A stretch of DNA of 10,213 nucleotides from Planctomycetaceae bacterium (lineage in GTDB: Bacteria > Planctomycetota > Planctomycetia > Pirellulales > Thermoguttaceae), in the NCBI GenBank assembly GCA_009783865.1, contig WRCR01000115.1, positions 1-10,213 of the forward strand. The letters run 5' to 3'. The notes under the pieces are model-generated. The model had not been told where the DNA came from, did not search any database, and was given only the letters and a program-made list of their open reading frames with translations. Shown here one piece after another: positions 1 through 7,123 of the stretch; position 1 is the stretch's first letter; each line of letters starts with the position of its first letter. The position numbers and the translations under genes were made by a program.

Positions 1-195
1 AGAAATCTCATATTGGTTATTGCTTGTTGTTTATTAAACTATAAGAGGAAAAATTATCAAATGAAAAGTATCGTTTATAGTTATACAACATTCAATCGAA
101 AATACCAGCCGCCTTCAATGTTTCCGGGCGGAATCGCAAACCGCCTAGCAAAAAGTGCTGGTTTTCACTGCTCGTATTATATTTTTTTCTAAACC
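1..195. other. Gene-free AT-rich stretch with a foldable inverted-repeat cluster
   Basis: No convincing gene is seen here. ACCAGC (104-109) can pair with GCTGGT (157-162). Inside that span GGCGG (127-131) can pair either with CCGCC at 109-113 or with CCGCC at 141-145, so two exclusive hairpins are possible. A T-rich tract (181-189) follows. The cluster lies upstream of the predicted promoter of the next gene, so it is more likely the 3' end of a transcript coming from the left, or an intergenic repeat, than a leader of the oxidoreductase gene. The pairing is seen in the sequence; the role is inferred. Confidence 0.3.
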
Positions 196-224
196 TTGTC
201 AGTGCATATTAAATATGATACAAT
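196..224 (+). promoter_or_regulatory. Sigma70-like promoter of the Gfo/Idh/MocA gene
   Basis: TTGTCA (196-201) and TACAAT (219-224) are each one base from consensus and are separated by an ideal 17-base spacer. Transcription would start near 231, giving a leader of about 39 bases. The leader contains only a weak purine-rich ribosome site (AGAGAGA, about 258-264) before ATG 270. Confidence 0.65.
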
Positions 225-269
225 GCGGACGTTCGTTTCACCACTTACTTTCCTTTCAGAGAGAATCTT

Positions 270-1556
270 ATGCGAATTACACGGCGTAACTTTATCGGGC
301 AAACTTCGGCTTTATTAACAGCGTCAGCGTTTGCCGCTCCTGCGATTTTACGGGCGCAGGATGTCAATTCTAAACTCAATGTCGCCAGCATCGGTGTCGG
401 CGGTATGGGCAACTTCAGCGTCCAAGGTGTCAAAGGCGAAAACTATCTCGCTATGTGTGACGTTGACGGCGCACGAGCAAAAGGAAACTTCGAAGCATTT
501 CCCAATGCGAAAAAATTCACCGACTTTCGAAAACTACTGGACGAATTCGGCAGCAAACTTGATGCCGTCACCATTTCAACGCCCGACCACATTCACGCTG
601 CGGCGGCTGTTGCTGCAATGAACCGCGGCATTAACGTCTATTGCGAAAAACCGCTCGGTCACGATGTCGGAGAAGTCCGCAAGATGATTGAAATCGCCAA
701 TGCGAAAAAACTGAAAACCCAAATGGGAACGCAGATTCACGCAAACGACAATTACCGCCGCGTTGTCGAATTAGTTCAGGCAGGCGCAGTCGGCAAAATC
801 ACTGACGTTCACGTTTGGTGTGGGGCAGCGCAGGGAGGCAGACCGATACCGCCCGGCGATTTTCCAATTCCCGAAACGCTTGATTGGGACTTGTGGCAAG
901 GTCCCACGAAAGTGCGTCCGTATAATCCCTGTTATCTGCCGGGAAGTTGGCGGGCTTATTGGGCTTTCGGTACTGCAACACTCGGCGACTTCGGCTGTCA
1001 TTACATGGACTTGCCGTTCTGGGCTTTGGGCTTGCGGCATCCGAAAACCATTGAAGCCGACGGACCGCCGGTTGACCCCGAATGCTGTTCAAACAATTTG
1101 AGTGTCAAATACACTTATCCGAAAACCGACAAGCACGAAGCACTGACATTAACGTGGTACGACGGTTCGCGCCGACCAACGCTTTTGAAAGAACACGGCA
1201 TGAAGGAATGGGGTTCCGGCGTGATTTTCGTCGGTTCAGAAGGGTTCCTGCTTGCGAATTACGATGCGCATCATCTCTATCCTGAAGCGAAATTTGCAGA
1301 TTATAAGAGACCTGAGAAATCCATTCCGTCTTCGCCGGGGCATCACGCCGAATGGCTTAATGCGATTAAGAACAACGGAACGACTTCCTGTAACTTCGAT
1401 TATTCCGGTACGCTGACCGAAGCGGTGCTTCTCGGTGTCGTTTCTTACCGCAGCGGCAAGAAGTTAAATTGGGATGCGGTTAAATTCACCACCGGAGTTC
1501 CTGAAGCGGATGCCATTCTGCATGCAGAACGCCGCAAGGGCTGGGAATTGGTGTAA
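270..1556 (+). CDS. Gfo/Idh/MocA family oxidoreductase with Tat signal
   Basis: This is a 428-residue NAD(P)-dependent oxidoreductase, probably acting on a sugar or sugar-like polyol outside the cytoplasm. The N-terminus carries a twin-arginine signal (RRNFIG at residues 5-10), then a hydrophobic stretch ending near AAPAILRAQ (about residue 30), as in many planctomycete members of this family. The Rossmann nucleotide loop GVGGMG lies at residues 42-47, the acidic strand end CDVD at 63-66, and the family EKPL motif at 126-129, whose lysine is the usual catalytic residue. GDFGCHYMD (239-247) sits where the family has its catalytic histidine. Length is normal. A strong promoter lies 46 bases upstream of the start. 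The cyclo-ligase gene starts 7 bases after the stop, so the two are probably co-transcribed although their functions do not obviously link. The substrate cannot be told from sequence. Confidence 0.92.
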   Translation: MRITRRNFIGQTSALLTASAFAAPAILRAQDVNSKLNVASIGVGGMGNFSVQGVKGENYLAMCDVDGARAKGNFEAFPNAKKFTDFRKLLDEFGSKLDAVTISTPDHIHAAAAVAAMNRGINVYCEKPLGHDVGEVRKMIEIANAKKLKTQMGTQIHANDNYRRVVELVQAGAVGKITDVHVWCGAAQGGRPIPPGDFPIPETLDWDLWQGPTKVRPYNPCYLPGSWRAYWAFGTATLGDFGCHYMDLPFWALGLRHPKTIEADGPPVDPECCSNNLSVKYTYPKTDKHEALTLTWYDGSRRPTLLKEHGMKEWGSGVIFVGSEGFLLANYDAHHLYPEAKFADYKRPEKSIPSSPGHHAEWLNAIKNNGTTSCNFDYSGTLTEAVLLGVVSYRSGKKLNWDAVKFTTGVPEADAILHAERRKGWELV

Positions 1557-1563
1557 TTCAACC

Positions 1564-2175
1564 GTGTCTGGATTATCAAAACCATTTTTACGTTCTTCCG
1601 TTTCTTCCGTGCTGGATTCAATGCCGCCGGAAGAACGAAAGAATAAAAGCGACCGCATATTTCAGAAAGTTGCTTCAACGGAACATTACCATCTTGCGAA
1701 AGAAACAGAATCGCTGATGATTTATCTTCATTTCGACAGCGAAGTACAGACCGTTCCGCAATTTTGTGCAGCACCCGATTATGGTATGCCGATTGTTGTT
1801 CCGTTTTGCTATAACAACGAAATCGTACCGGTAAAAGTATTTTCCTTTGATGAACTTCAAGTTGGTGTTTTCGGAATACTCGAACCGAAGTTATCGATTC
1901 GGTCACAAGCGGAACGACTGATAGAACCGGAGAAACTCCGCTGTGTTCTTGTCCCCGGACTTGCGTTTGACGAACAATGCCGCCGTCTAGGTCGCGGCAA
2001 AGGTTATTACGACCGCCTTCTGAAACGGATACAGTTGAAACGTTTGCCGCCGCAGTGCGTTTCCATTGGACTGGCGTTTGAATGTCAACTCGTTTCCGAA
2101 GTACCGGTCAACGATAGTGATATACCGGTCTTGATGGTTATTACCGAAGAGAGGTTAATCAAGAGCCGTCCTTAA
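1564..2175 (+). CDS. ygfA: 5-formyltetrahydrofolate cyclo-ligase
   Basis: This enzyme (5,10-methenyltetrahydrofolate synthetase) uses ATP to turn 5-formyl-THF into 5,10-methenyl-THF, returning a storage form of folate to one-carbon metabolism in the cytoplasm. The family signature is clear: YLHFDSEVQT (about residues 54-63), the phosphate-binding segment VPGLAFD...RLGRGKGYYDR (130-151), and a C-terminal IPVLMVITEERLI (187-199). An upstream ATG at 1474 would overlap the preceding gene by 83 bases and add residues unlike the family. ATG 1621 would cut off the first helix. GTG 1564 gives SGLSKPFLRSSV...MPPEER, which aligns with the usual N-terminus (basic helix, then SPEER), and yields 203 residues, a normal size. 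It sits 7 bases behind the oxidoreductase stop. No strong Shine-Dalgarno is seen. Its last 21 bases overlap the end of the convergent cyclase gene. Confidence 0.88.
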   Translation: MSGLSKPFLRSSVSSVLDSMPPEERKNKSDRIFQKVASTEHYHLAKETESLMIYLHFDSEVQTVPQFCAAPDYGMPIVVPFCYNNEIVPVKVFSFDELQVGVFGILEPKLSIRSQAERLIEPEKLRCVLVPGLAFDEQCRRLGRGKGYYDRLLKRIQLKRLPPQCVSIGLAFECQLVSEVPVNDSDIPVLMVITEERLIKSRP

Positions 2176-4044
2176 TGCCGCCGCCGTAAAGATTTGCGGA
2201 TACAACTTTTCGTAATACCAAAGTTTGGCGAAGTACAATCCGATGGGCGACGGCTTCTGCCAATCGCCGTTTTCAACTTGCTCAACGAGAAACTTTATTC
2301 CGCTGCGATAGAAGGAATCGATTTTTTCGGTGTTTTTCGCTTGCGGATGTTTCATGAAGTGTGCAAGTGCTTCGGTAACGAGAGCGGTTTCTTCGATAGT
2401 CGAAACGAACTGTGTTTTATCATCGGGTGTTTTATTGCCGCGTTCTTCCGGTTTGGCACCCCAGCCGCCGTCATGATTTTGTGTGTTGAGCAGATAATCA
2501 ATTCCGCTCCGAAGCATATCGTTTGTCTCTTCCTGCATCGTTTGATTTTCACAGCGGTATGAACACAGCGCGCTAATCACCTTTGCGGTGCCGTAAAACG
2601 GATTTGCGTCGTCCGGCAGATATTGATTGCCGAACCAAAGCGGAATCCACGAACCGTTCTGCTGCTGTGCTGCACGCAAAAAGGTGTGCATCGCTTTCAT
2701 AGAGACAGACATCTTTCGTTTCAACGAATTGTTCCACGCCGGATGTTTCGATAATTCAGTTGTCAGAGCATCCGATTGAAGCAGCGTTGAAAAAGCACGG
2801 AGACAATGCGCGGTAATATCGGGACTGCTTTTATCGAAAGGAAGAATACCCCAGCCGCGGCAGAAAGTTGGAATTCCGCCGTCGGCATTTTGCAGTTTCA
2901 ACAGCCATTGAATACCGGCAATGCATGCCGTAATAATTTCAGATGATACCTTCGCATTTTTTATTATGGGAAAGAGTTCTGTCAGTGCCAGGAGCGCGCC
3001 GGCGGTGTCATCGGCATCCGGTACTGCGCCGCTCAAATGTGTCCAGCCCCAGCCGCCCGGTTCTGCTCCCGTGAATGGATGCCGCTCTTTATGTTGACAC
3101 GCAAGAATATATTTCGCCAGCGGCAGCAATTTTCGGCTGCCTAAATGCTCCCTTCCAAGAGCGTTGACGGAAAGCGTTGTAGTCCAGAGTGCGAGATTGG
3201 TATCAATCGCCCATGAACCGTCTTCACGAATCGAATAGTTCAAAAACCGAATACCGGAACGGACCACGTTGGATTCCGAATGTCCCGCTGCGATTAGCGA
3301 CATCACCGTAAATGCTGTCAGCGGAACGGCTTCGAGGTAGCCGCCGCTTTCCGGCTGCATATTTTCAATGAGCCGCAAAGTGCGTTTTATCGATAACTTT
3401 CGCAAAAGATAGAAAAACGGCTCTCGGGTTGGAGCGAAAGAAAACCTGACTTGCCCGATTGCGACCAATGCCGGTATCGCATAACTGACGACGTGCAAAT
3501 TCAATAATCGAAACATTGACTGCGGCAGTGCTGCCCGCTCAAAGGGCAGTTGCGGTACATTTTCCCAGCGGACAAGACCGGCAAGTGCAGCGTTTGCGAG
3601 TATTGGAACAGAAAAAGTGTTGTCTTTTCCGTACCGCTGTTTTACCGCTTCGACACCGCCTTCTTTTTCGATGTAATGGTCAGCCCGCTGTATAACGGTT
3701 TCATTGCCCGGAATGATTGACGCACCGGAGAGTATGAATGCCGATTTTACCAGAACCGATGTTGATATGTTGGAAATGCTTTTGTCGGTATCGCCCCAGC
3801 CGCCGTCTTCATTTTGATTTTTCAGCAGGTAGTTAATACCTTGTTCGATGTGCGCATCGGTTATTGATTCTTTCTGCGGAAAGATATTTCGATATACCGA
3901 CAGTGCGCTGACGGCGGTAGCGGTTGAAAGGGCTGATGCCGAAAGTTCCCCTGTCCATCCGTTTTCGGCGCATTGCGAAAACAAGCCGTCTGAAACGGTT
4001 TGAAATGCTTTTCCGACACGCATTATTAGGGGAAGTTCTTTCAT
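2155..4044 (-). CDS. Squalene-hopene cyclase-like terpene cyclase
   Basis: This class II terpene cyclase of 629 residues, the usual size for squalene-hopene cyclases, would protonate and fold a linear triterpene such as squalene into a hopanoid-type lipid at the membrane. The catalytic acid motif DADD followed by TA lies at residues 343-346. Family QW-type repeats are spread along the chain: QNEDGGWGD (77-85), REDGSW (273-278), GGWGW (330-334), QNADGG (385-390), QQNGSWIPLW (461-470), QNHDGGWG (522-529) and the C-terminal NGDWQKPSPIGLYFAKLWY (from 592). The frame stays open to 4305, but that extension reads antisense through the methyltransferase gene and is basic, Cys-rich and unlike the family. 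ATG 4044, or ATG 4023 seven codons later, is preferred. TATAAT lies six bases before ATG 4044. No other hopanoid genes (hpn, squalene synthase) are in the window. The exact product is uncertain: hopene, or another cyclised triterpene. Confidence 0.85.
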   Translation of the reverse strand: MKELPLIMRVGKAFQTVSDGLFSQCAENGWTGELSASALSTATAVSALSVYRNIFPQKESITDAHIEQGINYLLKNQNEDGGWGDTDKSISNISTSVLVKSAFILSGASIIPGNETVIQRADHYIEKEGGVEAVKQRYGKDNTFSVPILANAALAGLVRWENVPQLPFERAALPQSMFRLLNLHVVSYAIPALVAIGQVRFSFAPTREPFFYLLRKLSIKRTLRLIENMQPESGGYLEAVPLTAFTVMSLIAAGHSESNVVRSGIRFLNYSIREDGSWAIDTNLALWTTTLSVNALGREHLGSRKLLPLAKYILACQHKERHPFTGAEPGGWGWTHLSGAVPDADDTAGALLALTELFPIIKNAKVSSEIITACIAGIQWLLKLQNADGGIPTFCRGWGILPFDKSSPDITAHCLRAFSTLLQSDALTTELSKHPAWNNSLKRKMSVSMKAMHTFLRAAQQQNGSWIPLWFGNQYLPDDANPFYGTAKVISALCSYRCENQTMQEETNDMLRSGIDYLLNTQNHDGGWGAKPEERGNKTPDDKTQFVSTIEETALVTEALAHFMKHPQAKNTEKIDSFYRSGIKFLVEQVENGDWQKPSPIGLYFAKLWYYEKLYPQIFTAAALRTALD

Positions 4045-4050
4045 TGTCTT

Positions 4051-4056
4051 ATTATA
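4051..4056 (-). promoter_or_regulatory. Perfect -10 box just upstream of the cyclase gene
   Basis: On the minus strand TATAAT (4056 down to 4051) is followed by AAGACA and then ATG 4044. Transcription would begin at or very near the ATG, suggesting a leaderless mRNA, or a short leader if ATG 4023 is the start. No good -35 box is visible at 16-18 bases. Confidence 0.4.
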
Positions 4057-4076
4057 GCAGGTTTTTTGCCGCGTTG

Positions 4077-4113
4077 GTAGAGTCCGACTTCTAATTTTGA
4101 GAAGATTCTCTAC
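4077..4113. promoter_or_regulatory. Inverted repeat in the divergent control region
   Basis: GTAGAG (4077-4082) is mirrored by CTCTAC (4108-4113). Nested inside, CTTCT (4088-4092) is mirrored by AGAAG (4100-4104). The element lies between the -10 box of the leftward cyclase gene and directly against the -35 box of the rightward methyltransferase gene, a good place for an operator controlling one or both. No binding protein can be named. Confidence 0.35.
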
Positions 4114-4141
4114 TTGCATCCTGTCCCAAAAACGATAAAAT
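4114..4141 (+). promoter_or_regulatory. Probable promoter of the methyltransferase gene
   Basis: TTGCAT (4114-4119) and TAAAAT (4136-4141) are separated by 16 bases. The -10 box is one base from consensus and the -35 box is weak. Transcription would start near 4148, about 38 bases before ATG 4186. A 9-base direct repeat AAATGCAGT (4164-4172 and 4175-4183) lies in the leader. No Shine-Dalgarno is seen. Confidence 0.45.
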
Positions 4142-4185
4142 AACTTTCTCCCCCTTGAAACTAAAATGCAGTAGAAATGCAGTCC

Positions 4186-5292
4186 ATGGCAAAACGTGCC
4201 GGTAATACCAGTTTCGCCCTTAACTCCGCCAAGAGAGCGAAGAATGATGAATTCTATACGCAGATGACGGATATCGAGAAAGAAGTTTGGTACTACAGGA
4301 GTCAATTCAAAGGTAAAGTAATCTTTTGCAACTGTGATGCCCCTTACGAAAGCGACTTTTTTAAGTATTTTGCGCTGAATTTTAATTTTTTCGGTTTAAA
4401 AAAATTGATTGCAGCCTGTTATGCAGGTTCGCCCATTGCCAATACGGAGTTATCGCTGTTTGAGTATGAGCCGGCAGAAGATAGAACAACAAGAGCCCCG
4501 CATAAGATAGAAATCGCGGAGGTTGAAGATTACAACGGTGACAGTGCTGTTAACTCGGCGGACGTTGAAAACTTGCTGCGAAACAAAAAGAACGTCTTGA
4601 CAAGATTGAACGGCGACGGTGATTTCCGCTCGCAGGAATGTATCGAGTTATTAAAACAAGCGGATATTGTCGTTACTAATCCGCCGTTTTCGCTGTTTCG
4701 GGAATATGTTGCGCAATTGATGGAGTACAAAAAGGAATTTTTGATTATTGGAAATGTCAATGCAATCTCTTATCAAGAAATTTTTCCGCTTATACGAGAC
4801 AACAAACTTTGGCTTGGTGAAAGTATTCACAGCGGTGATAGGGCGTTCAGAGTTCCCGACTATTATCCGCTTAGTGCCGTCGGCTGCGGAGTGGACGAAA
4901 ATGGACACCGATTCATTCGGGTAAAAGGAGTGAGGTGGTTCACAAATATACAGGTAACGAAATCGAAACGTTATGATATGCTGCCCCTCTATAAACAATA
5001 TAATCCAAAGAAATACCCCAAATACGATAATTATGACGCTATTGAGGTATCAAAAGCAGCGGAAATACCTGCGGACTATGATGGTGCAATGGGTGTGCCG
5101 ATAACGTTTCTAGATAAGTATAATCCGAATCAGTTTGTAATCATCGGATTGGCAGCCGGCGGTTACAATCGTGAAATCGTCGGACTTGAAAAAAATCCCG
5201 ATATTAAAGATGCCAGACCGCTCATCAACGGGAAAAATACTTATGCACGCATATTTATTTGTAAGAAAGCAGAAGCGCAATCGTGCGGGTAA
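4186..5292 (+). CDS. EcoRI-family adenine-specific DNA methyltransferase (orphan)
   Basis: This 368-residue enzyme would transfer a methyl group from S-adenosylmethionine to adenine N6 in DNA. It matches the M.EcoRI family. The N-terminus is basic and followed by KNDEFYTQ (19-26), then KVIFCNCDAPYESDFFKYFA (44-63). The catalytic motif NPPF lies at residues 165-168, preceded by GDGDFRS (143-149) and followed by SLFREYVAQL. ATG 4177 is also in frame, but ATG 4186 gives MAKRAGN..., closer to the family start as I remember it. Residues 115-126 form an EF-hand/dockerin-like loop (DYNGDSAVNSAD) with acidic or amide residues at positions 1, 3, 5, 9 and 12. No restriction endonuclease gene is next to it: the neighbours are the divergent cyclase and the convergent sulfatase. 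Spot counts suggest lower GC than its neighbours (35% in 4981-5040 against 57% in 841-900), compatible with transfer. Recognition of GAATTC is only a family-based guess. Confidence 0.88.
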   Translation: MAKRAGNTSFALNSAKRAKNDEFYTQMTDIEKEVWYYRSQFKGKVIFCNCDAPYESDFFKYFALNFNFFGLKKLIAACYAGSPIANTELSLFEYEPAEDRTTRAPHKIEIAEVEDYNGDSAVNSADVENLLRNKKNVLTRLNGDGDFRSQECIELLKQADIVVTNPPFSLFREYVAQLMEYKKEFLIIGNVNAISYQEIFPLIRDNKLWLGESIHSGDRAFRVPDYYPLSAVGCGVDENGHRFIRVKGVRWFTNIQVTKSKRYDMLPLYKQYNPKKYPKYDNYDAIEVSKAAEIPADYDGAMGVPITFLDKYNPNQFVIIGLAAGGYNREIVGLEKNPDIKDARPLINGKNTYARIFICKKAEAQSCG

Positions 5293-5371
5293 TTAACTGT
5301 TATCTGTTAGCATAGGCGTATTTCAGAAATACAGTAATCCTGCGCCCCCAATGAATCCGTTTTCACCTCCG

Positions 5372-6883
5372 CTACTTTGGGTCAAGCAGCGGCATCGGAA
5401 AGACCTCGTTATAAACATGTTCTCTTGCCATGATTTCTTCGAGTTCACGCAACTTCTCCGGAAATTTTGCGGCAACATCATTGGTTTCAAAGAGGTCTTC
5501 CGCAAGATTGTAGAGTTCCGTCTTAACATCTTTTATCGTTTTATTCTGTCGTGCTGCTTTCTGCAACTCGGTTCGCACGGCTTTCCAATCGCCGACAATC
5601 ACCGTTTGCTGACCGCCGTAACCGGATGATTCCCGATACAAAAACGGACGCGGCTCCTGCTTTTTGCCTAACAAGGTCGGCAAAATACTGATTCCATCCA
5701 CCTTCGGCTTGTCAACCGCTTTTTGACTTGCGGTATCGACTATGTCGAGGAAAGTCGGCATCCAATCCTCAAAGCCGGAAACCCTATCGGTAGTCGACCC
5801 TGCAACAACTTTGCCTTTCCATACAACAATACACGGTGCGCAAATACCGCCTTCGTACATATTGCCTTTTCGTGACCTCAACCCGCCGGTCGAATTGAAA
5901 AAGTTGGAATCCACTCCTCCGGCATCGTGAGTTGCGCCGTTATCACTTGTAAAAACGATGATAGTGTTGCCGTAAATCCCCTTTTCTTTGAGCAGCGCAA
6001 TAAGTTTGCCGACAGCGCGGTCGAATCGGGTAATCATTGCCGCATAAGCCGCTCGGGGAGCGTGATGCGGAACATAACCATTATTACCCAAGTACGGCGG
6101 GTCATCCCAAAGCCCTTCGTATTCTTTCAAGGAGTCCTCCGGGACTTGCAAGGCAACGTGGGGAACTGTCGTAGGCCAATAAAGAAAGAACGGTTTTTCG
6201 GCATTTTCTTCGACAAATTCCAAGAGTTTAGCGTTGATGATGTCTGAACTGTAATTCTGACCTTGAAATTTTTTGAAAACGGAAACATCGGTGACATCCG
6301 CACCTTCGGGAAGTTTACCGTGACCGGGTACCGGATGTTCGTTGATGATGACTTTCGTGTCATTATCCCAAAGATATTCGGGATAGAACGAGTGGGCAAC
6401 TCGCTGACAATTATAGCCGAAGAACTTGTCAAAACCGATGCGTGTCGGAGAAGACACGGAGCCGGGATAACCGAGTCCCCATTTTCCAAAACCGCCGACA
6501 ACATAACCGCGTTTTTTGAGTTCACCGACAAGAGTTGGCGTGTTTTCCGGCATGGCTCTCTGTCCTTCCGGCTGCACTTCGCTGTTATTACGAATGACGC
6601 AATGTCCGGGGTGCATTCCGGTCATCAAAACGGCGCGGGAAGGTGCGCAAACATTATTACCGGAGTAATGCCGTGTGAATTTCATACCGCTTGCCGCAAG
6701 GGAATCGATATTCGGCGTTTTGATTTTCGTTTGCCCGTAGCAGCCCAAATCGCCGCGTCCGAGGTCATCCGCAAGAATGAACACGATGTTCGGCAATTTT
6801 TCCGTTTGGGTGGAAGCAAACGCAAAAGATGTCAGGGATACAGCCAAACTGCATAACAAGAACGAAAGAAACACTTTTCTCAT
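5372..6883 (-). CDS. Secreted sulfatase (arylsulfatase A-like, family S1)
   Basis: This 503-residue hydrolase would remove sulfate esters, probably from sulfated polysaccharides or glycans, outside the cytoplasm. A signal peptide is clear: MRK, a hydrophobic core to about residue 20, and AFA before a likely cleavage near residue 23. The formylglycine site is C79 in CAPSR (79-83), so it is a cysteine-type enzyme needing a formylglycine-generating enzyme, which is not in this window. Metal ligands are visible as DD at 39-40 and in SDNG (313-316). GKWGLG (133-138), with its lysine, and the PH at 241-242 are also typical. Length is normal. ATG 6883 is preceded by AAGGTG at a normal ribosome-site distance on the minus strand. 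The gene converges on the methyltransferase (79-base gap) and diverges from the toxin-antitoxin operon. The substrate cannot be told from sequence. Confidence 0.93.
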   Translation of the reverse strand: MRKVFLSFLLCSLAVSLTSFAFASTQTEKLPNIVFILADDLGRGDLGCYGQTKIKTPNIDSLAASGMKFTRHYSGNNVCAPSRAVLMTGMHPGHCVIRNNSEVQPEGQRAMPENTPTLVGELKKRGYVVGGFGKWGLGYPGSVSSPTRIGFDKFFGYNCQRVAHSFYPEYLWDNDTKVIINEHPVPGHGKLPEGADVTDVSVFKKFQGQNYSSDIINAKLLEFVEENAEKPFFLYWPTTVPHVALQVPEDSLKEYEGLWDDPPYLGNNGYVPHHAPRAAYAAMITRFDRAVGKLIALLKEKGIYGNTIIVFTSDNGATHDAGGVDSNFFNSTGGLRSRKGNMYEGGICAPCIVVWKGKVVAGSTTDRVSGFEDWMPTFLDIVDTASQKAVDKPKVDGISILPTLLGKKQEPRPFLYRESSGYGGQQTVIVGDWKAVRTELQKAARQNKTIKDVKTELYNLAEDLFETNDVAAKFPEKLRELEEIMAREHVYNEVFPMPLLDPK

Positions 6884-6980
6884 ATAACACCTTCAGAGTG
6901 CCGGAATTTAGGGATACGACGCTTTTATTTACGAATTCTCATAAGTGTACCAACTGATGCAGACAAATACAAGACACACC

Positions 6981-7000
6981 TGCGGTGTTGCCGAACCGCA
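6981..7000. promoter_or_regulatory. Inverted repeat upstream of the first TA promoter
   Basis: TGCGGT (6981-6986) and ACCGCA (6995-7000) form perfect 6-base arms around an 8-base centre. The repeat lies 12 bases before the -35 box of the first antitoxin promoter, in the 201-base divergent region shared with the sulfatase gene. It could be an operator or a chance repeat. Confidence 0.3.
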
Positions 7001-7012
7001 AATGACGTAAAC

Positions 7013-7041
7013 TTGCCGATTAAATAATTTCGATGTATAAT
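7013..7041 (+). promoter_or_regulatory. Promoter of the first TA-binding protein operon
   Basis: TTGCCG (7013-7018), a 17-base spacer and a perfect TATAAT (7036-7041) predict transcription from about 7048. A strong ribosome site GGAGGA (7074-7079) lies five bases before ATG 7085. ACTTGC at the -35 and GTATAA at the -10 recur upstream of the second module, which supports the assignment. Confidence 0.65.
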
Positions 7042-7073
7042 GACGGCGTTGAAATACGAAAACCGTTTTGACC

Positions 7074-7123
7074 GGAGGAATAAAATGTCAACACAATCCT
7101 TGCCGAATGTTCCAGAGCAAAAT
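7074..7123 (+). repeat. 50-bp perfect direct repeat, copy 1
   Basis: It is identical over 50 bases to 9377-9426, in the same orientation, 2303 bases away. It covers the ribosome site, the start codon and the first 12 codons of the antitoxin, including all silent positions. Weaker similarity continues on both sides (from about 7054 upstream and into the antitoxin gene). Confidence 0.95.

Noticed and set aside
61..192. A 43-codon open frame on the plus strand with AGAGGA upstream
   Set aside because: The ribosome-like site is too far (about 11-12 bases), the frame coincides with the inverted-repeat cluster, and the protein resembles nothing I recognise.
1474..1563. Upstream part of the cyclo-ligase frame as coding
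   Set aside because: It overlaps the oxidoreductase gene in another frame and has no family match.
4045..4305. The 87-residue N-terminal extension of the cyclase frame
   Set aside because: It crosses the promoter region and runs antisense to the methyltransferase start; the residues are unlike the family, and 629 residues from ATG 4044 is the normal length.
5318..5332. GTATTT-CAG-AAATAC hairpin between the methyltransferase and sulfatase as a terminator
   Set aside because: The stem is only six AT-rich pairs with no T-run on either side.
6263..6856. Long plus-strand frame opposite the sulfatase
   Set aside because: It is an antisense shadow of the sulfatase gene, which has complete catalytic motifs; the frame has no recognisable domain.
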